Positions 13,965 through 17,140 of a stretch of DNA of 17,140 bases are shown one piece after another. How positions within the stretch are numbered: position 1 is the stretch's first letter; each line of letters starts with the position of its first letter. Location: the NCBI GenBank assembly GCA_900555435.1, contig USLH01000034.1:1-17140 (forward strand). The letters run 5' to 3'. Both the position numbers and the translations under genes were made by a program. The stretch comes from an uncultured Oscillospiraceae bacterium. GTDB taxonomy: Bacteria > Bacillota > Clostridia > Oscillospirales > Ruminococcaceae. A model generated the notes under the pieces. It was not told where the DNA came from, did not search any database, and saw only the letters and a list, made by a program, of their open reading frames with translations.

Positions 13965-15485
13965 TTACTCCTTGACGATCAGGCTCTCGCCGTCCATCTC
14001 CGGGGGCTTGGGCAGTCCCATGATGTCCAGCATCGTGGGCGACAGATCCGCCAGCCGTCCGCCGTCCCGCAGCTTGCAGGGGTATCCGGCCACGATCAGC
14101 GGCACCGGATTGGTGGTGTGAGCGGTGAAGGGAGCGCCGTCGGGCTCCTTCATCTTCTCGGCGTTGCCGTGGTCAGCGGTAATGAGTGCCGCACCGCCGG
14201 CTTTCAAAACGGCGTCTACCGTCCGGCCGACGCAGGCGTCAACGGCCTCCACGGCCTTGGTAGCAGCCTCCTCGATGCCGGTGTGACCCACCATATCGCA
14301 GTTGGCATAGTTTAAGATAATCATGTTGTACTTGTCTTCTTCAATGGCCTTGACCACTGCGTCGGTGACCTCGTAGGCGCTCATCTCCGGCTTCAGGTCG
14401 AAGGTCTCCACGTCGGGGGACTTGATGAGGATCCGATCCTCGCCGGGGAAGGTCTTCTCTTCGCCGCCGTTGTAGAAGAAGGTAACATGGGCATACTTCT
14501 GGGTCTCGGCGATCCGCAGCTGGGTCAGCCCATTCTTGCTGATATACTCACCCATGGTCATGGTCAGGGCTTCCGGAGGGAAGGCAACGTGGACGTTTGG
14601 CATGGTGGCGTCATACTGGGTCATGCAGACAAAGTGCAGGGGGAAGAAGCCGTTCTTCCGGGGAAAACCGGTGAAGTCCGGATCCACGAAAGCACGGGTG
14701 ATCTGCCGGGCACGGTCGGGCCGGAAGTTGAAGAAGATCACGCTGTCGCCGGCTTTAATGGTACCCTCTTTGTCCAGGACGGTGGGAACCATGAATTCGT
14801 CGGTGACGCCCTCTTCATAGGACTTCTTGATGGCGCCTACGGGGCAGCAGCCCTCCACGCCCTCGCCGTACACCATAGCGGCATAGGCTTTTTCCACCCG
14901 ATCCCAGGCGTTATCCCGATCCATGGCATAGAACCGCCCCATAACGGTGGCGACCTTTCCGGCGCCGATCCGCTGGGTCTCCTGGACCAGCTTTTCCATG
15001 TACTCCGCACCGGAGGTGGGGGGCACGTCACGGCCGTCTAAGAATGCGTGAACGTAGATCTTCTCAACGCCCATATCTTTGGCCATTTCCATCAGGCCGA
15101 ACAGGTGCTCGATGTGGCTGTGAACGCCGCCGTCGGAAAGCAGGCCCATCAGGTGCAGGGCGCTGCCGTTCTTCACGCAGTTCTCCACTGCTCCCACAAT
15201 GGCAGGGTTCTTGCGGATGGTGCCTTCCTTGATGGACTTGGAGATCTTCACCAGCATCTGGTAGACCACCCGGCCTGCGCCGATGTTGGTGTGACCAACT
15301 TCTGAATTGCCCATCTGTCCGTCAGGAAGACCCACGTCCAAGCCGCTGGCGCCGATGAGGGTGTGGGGGCACTCAGCAAACAGCTTATCTAAATTCGGCT
15401 TCTTTGCATCGGCAATGGCGTTGCCATAGCTGTCCGGATTGTAGCCGAAGCCGTCCATAATGATCAATGCAACAGGTTTTTTCAT
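13965..15485 (-). CDS. gpmI: 2,3-bisphosphoglycerate-independent phosphoglycerate mutase
   Basis: A 506-residue iPGM that interconverts 3- and 2-phosphoglycerate using two metal ions and a phosphoserine intermediate. The alkaline-phosphatase-like domain begins ALIIMDGFG with metal ligand Asp11. The nucleophile is Ser61 in GQMGNSEVGHTNIGAGR. The transferase domain contains SDGGVHSH and HAFLDGRDVPP. The C-terminal metal motifs are NCDMVGHTG and ITADHGNAE, followed by TAHTTNPVP. Length is normal. ATG at 15485 is preceded by GAAAGGAAA. It follows tpiA by 33 bases on the same strand, and both belong to lower glycolysis. Confidence 0.98.
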   Translation of the reverse strand: MKKPVALIIMDGFGYNPDSYGNAIADAKKPNLDKLFAECPHTLIGASGLDVGLPDGQMGNSEVGHTNIGAGRVVYQMLVKISKSIKEGTIRKNPAIVGAVENCVKNGSALHLMGLLSDGGVHSHIEHLFGLMEMAKDMGVEKIYVHAFLDGRDVPPTSGAEYMEKLVQETQRIGAGKVATVMGRFYAMDRDNAWDRVEKAYAAMVYGEGVEGCCPVGAIKKSYEEGVTDEFMVPTVLDKEGTIKAGDSVIFFNFRPDRARQITRAFVDPDFTGFPRKNGFFPLHFVCMTQYDATMPNVHVAFPPEALTMTMGEYISKNGLTQLRIAETQKYAHVTFFYNGGEEKTFPGEDRILIKSPDVETFDLKPEMSAYEVTDAVVKAIEEDKYNMIILNYANCDMVGHTGIEEAATKAVEAVDACVGRTVDAVLKAGGAALITADHGNAEKMKEPDGAPFTAHTTNPVPLIVAGYPCKLRDGGRLADLSPTMLDIMGLPKPPEMDGESLIVKE

Positions 15486-15518
15486 GGAGATTTCCTTTCT
15501 ATCGGAACGATGCGGTTC

Positions 15519-16289
15519 TCAGCCCTTGGTAGCGGCGTCGACGATCACGGCGAAATCGGGAGCCTTCAGGGAAGCACCGCCGATCAGGCCGCCGTCCACA
15601 TCGGGCTGAGCCAGCAGCTCAGCGGCGTTCTTGGCGTTCATGGAACCGCCGTACTGGATGGTGATGCCCTCGGCAGCCTCTGCACCGTACAGAGCCTTGA
15701 TCGTGGAGCGGATCACGGCGCAGACCTCGTTTGCCTGCTCAGCGGTAGCGGTCTTGCCGGTTCCGATGGCCCAAACGGGCTCATAAGCGATGATGACGTT
15801 TTTCAGCTCCCCGGCGGAAACGTCCTTCAGAGCGATCTTGGTCTGGAGAGCGACCAGCTCGTCGGTGACTCCGTTTTCCCGGTCAGCCAGCATCTCACCG
15901 ACGCAGAGGATGACCTTTAAGCCGGCAGCCAGAGCGGCTTTGACCCGCTTGTTGACGGTGATGTCGGTCTCGCCGAAGTACTGACGACGCTCGGAGTGGC
16001 CGATGATGACGTACTCTACGCCCATCTCGGTGAGCATATCCGCAGAGATCTCGCCGGTGAAAGCGCCGGACTTTTCAAAGTGGCAGTTCTGAGCGCCCAC
16101 CTTGATGTTGGAGCCCTTTGCGGCCTCCAGCACGGTCTGCAGGTTGGTGAAGGGGACGCAGGCCACGACTTCGCAGCCGGCTCCGGCCACCAGAGGCTTC
16201 ATAGCCTCGATCAGCTCTTTCGCCTCGGGGCGGGTCTTGTTCATTTTCCAGTTGCCGGCAATAACGGCTTTGCGTACAGCTTTGTTCAT
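15519..16289 (-). CDS. tpiA: Triosephosphate isomerase
   Basis: A 256-residue TIM barrel interconverting dihydroxyacetone phosphate and glyceraldehyde 3-phosphate. The active site is complete: Asn13 and Lys15 (AGNWKMN), His98 (IGHSERR), the catalytic Glu170 with the flexible loop in YEPVWAIGTGKTAT, and the phosphate loop YGGSM and GGLIGGASL. ATG at 16289 is chosen because AAAAGGAGA lies just upstream and MNKAVRKAVIAGNWK is a normal family start. The frame is open a further 16 codons upstream, but that part overlaps the hairpin at 16316-16352 and lacks family similarity. It lies between pgk and gpmI. Confidence 0.98.
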   Translation of the reverse strand: MNKAVRKAVIAGNWKMNKTRPEAKELIEAMKPLVAGAGCEVVACVPFTNLQTVLEAAKGSNIKVGAQNCHFEKSGAFTGEISADMLTEMGVEYVIIGHSERRQYFGETDITVNKRVKAALAAGLKVILCVGEMLADRENGVTDELVALQTKIALKDVSAGELKNVIIAYEPVWAIGTGKTATAEQANEVCAVIRSTIKALYGAEAAEGITIQYGGSMNAKNAAELLAQPDVDGGLIGGASLKAPDFAVIVDAATKG

Positions 16290-16315
16290 GTTGATTTCTC
16301 CTTTTGATATGGACT

Positions 16316-16352
16316 GAAAAACGGCAGGAGCCTGCAAGGACTCCCGCCGTTT
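16316..16352 (-). terminator. Hairpin terminator or attenuator between pgk and tpiA
   Basis: On the minus strand AAACGGC (16352-16346) pairs with GCCGTTT (16325-16319). After one mismatch, GGAG pairs with CTCC around a ten-base loop, and a run of five T follows. The form is that of an intrinsic terminator, yet it ends only about 27 bases before the tpiA start, with no clear promoter after it. It therefore probably acts as a partial terminator or as an RNA end-stabiliser for pgk within the glycolytic transcript. Confidence 0.65.
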
Positions 16353-16406
16353 CGTGTGTAATCGTTCCTTGACCCGGACGAACCGCCGGGAAGAAATGCG
16401 GGCGGA

Positions 16407-17140
16407 TTAGTCCTTGTCGTTCAGGCAGGCAATGCCGGGCAGAGACAGACCTTCTAAGAACTCCAGAGAAGCACCGCCGCCGGTGGAGATGTGGGTCATC
16501 TTATCGGCAAAGCCCAGCTTCTCAACCGCAGCCGCAGAGTCGCCGCCGCCGATGATGGAGATAGCGCCGGACTCAGCCACAGCCTTGGCGACCGCAATGG
16601 TGCCGGAAGCGAAGTTGTCCCATTCGGAAACGCCCATGGGCCCGTTCCAGACCACGGTGCCGGCTCCGATCAGGCTCTTGGAGAACAGCTCCTGAGTGGT
16701 AGGCCCAATGTCCAGACCCATCCAGCCGTCGGGGATGGCGTCGGAGTAGATCCGCATAAAGGGGGTATCGGGTTTGTATTCCCGGCCCACGATGTTGTCC
16801 ACGGGGATGATGAAGTTGACGCCCTTGGCACGAGCCTTGGCCATCATTTCACGGGCCAGATCCAGCTTGTCCTCCTCGCAGATGGAGGTGCCGGTGGAGT
16901 TGCCCATGGAGCGCATGAAGGTGTAAGCCATACCGCCGCCGATGATGAGGGTGTCGACCTTGTCGATCAGGTTCTCGATGACGCCGATCTTATCGGAGAC
17001 CTTCGCACCGCCTAAGATTGCCACGAAGGGGCGCTTGGGATCTTCCAGAGCCTTGCCCATGATGGAGATCTCTTTCTGGATCAGGTAGCCGCAGACGGCG
17101 GGCAGATAGTCGGCAACGCCGGCAGTGGAGGCGTGCGCGC
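16407..17140 (-). CDS. pgk: Phosphoglycerate kinase (C-terminal ~243 residues, cut by window edge)
   Basis: The last ~60 percent of phosphoglycerate kinase, which makes ATP from 1,3-bisphosphoglycerate. The frame is open to the right edge and reads AHASTAG and then LIQKEISIMGKALEDP, the usual junction into the C-terminal nucleotide domain. It is followed by AILGGAKVSDKIGVIENL, TLIIGGGMAYTF, VVWNGPMGVSEWDNF, and the nucleotide-binding glycine motifs GGGDSAAAVEKLG and STGGGASLEFLEG. The ATG at 17058-17060 is an internal methionine, not the start. The C-terminal tail ends LPGIACLNDKD. It is first among the glycolytic genes seen here. By analogy with other Clostridia, gapA may lie upstream, outside the window. 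Confidence 0.97.
   Translation of the reverse strand, partial: AHASTAGVADYLPAVCGYLIQKEISIMGKALEDPKRPFVAILGGAKVSDKIGVIENLIDKVDTLIIGGGMAYTFMRSMGNSTGTSICEEDKLDLAREMMAKARAKGVNFIIPVDNIVGREYKPDTPFMRIYSDAIPDGWMGLDIGPTTQELFSKSLIGAGTVVWNGPMGVSEWDNFASGTIAVAKAVAESGAISIIGGGDSAAAVEKLGFADKMTHISTGGGASLEFLEGLSLPGIACLNDKD

Noticed and set aside
15510..16307. Several plus-strand frames opposite tpiA
   Set aside because: They are Gly/Ala/His/Asp-rich shadows of the tpiA reading frame without motifs or ribosome binding sites.
1..17140. CRISPR array, mobile element, tRNA or rRNA
   Set aside because: I looked for spaced direct repeats, transposase or integrase motifs, and cloverleaf or rRNA signatures on both strands, and saw none.

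Overview
The window is chromosomal DNA of housekeeping and catabolic character from a GC-rich Gram-positive anaerobe, most likely a member of the Clostridia (an Oscillospirales-like gut lineage is my best guess; this is inference). The grounds are a V/A-type ATPase operon in the clostridial and enterococcal order, cofactor-independent phosphoglycerate mutase in a pgk-tpiA-gpmI cluster, strong AAGGAGG-type ribosome binding sites with some TTG starts, and sigma-A-like promoters set in short AT-rich gaps. I see no CRISPR array, insertion sequence, phage gene, tRNA or rRNA.

Layout: (1) 1-4913, minus strand, is the upstream part of a V-type ATPase operon, transcribed coiled-coil stalk subunit > I > K > E > C > F > A, with A cut by the left edge. 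(2) 4914-5302 is a 389-base divergent intergenic region. It holds a strong minus-strand promoter, a ~190-base ATPase leader that looks structured and may carry an attenuator, and a plus-strand promoter for the next gene. (3) 5303-5845, plus strand, is a YfcE-type phosphodiesterase with its own promoter and terminator. (4) 6043-11256, plus strand, is a compact five-gene catabolic operon: Gfo/Idh/MocA dehydrogenase, xylose-isomerase-like TIM barrel, NagA-type deacetylase, ROK sugar kinase and M20 metallopeptidase. (5) 11257-11501 is a convergent junction with a perfect 18-bp hairpin terminator. (6) 11502-17140, minus strand, is a glycolytic cluster pgk (cut by the right edge) > tpiA > gpmI, followed by a CtpE-like P-type cation ATPase, with hairpins between pgk and tpiA and after gpmI.

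How the genes work together: the ATPase proteolipid keeps all the residues that bind Na+ in Enterococcus hirae NtpK, so the complex is probably Na+-coupled. The five-gene operon contains the kinase and deacetylase steps that would turn an N-acetylhexosamine into a hexosamine 6-phosphate. They sit behind a dehydrogenase and TIM-barrel pair of the kind linked in other bacteria to oxidative (3-keto) sugar or glycoside processing. The M20 enzyme suggests that an amide or peptide part of the substrate is also removed. No transporter, nagB, glycosidase or regulator lies inside the operon, so the substrate is unknown. The two most interesting things here are this operon and the ATPase leader.
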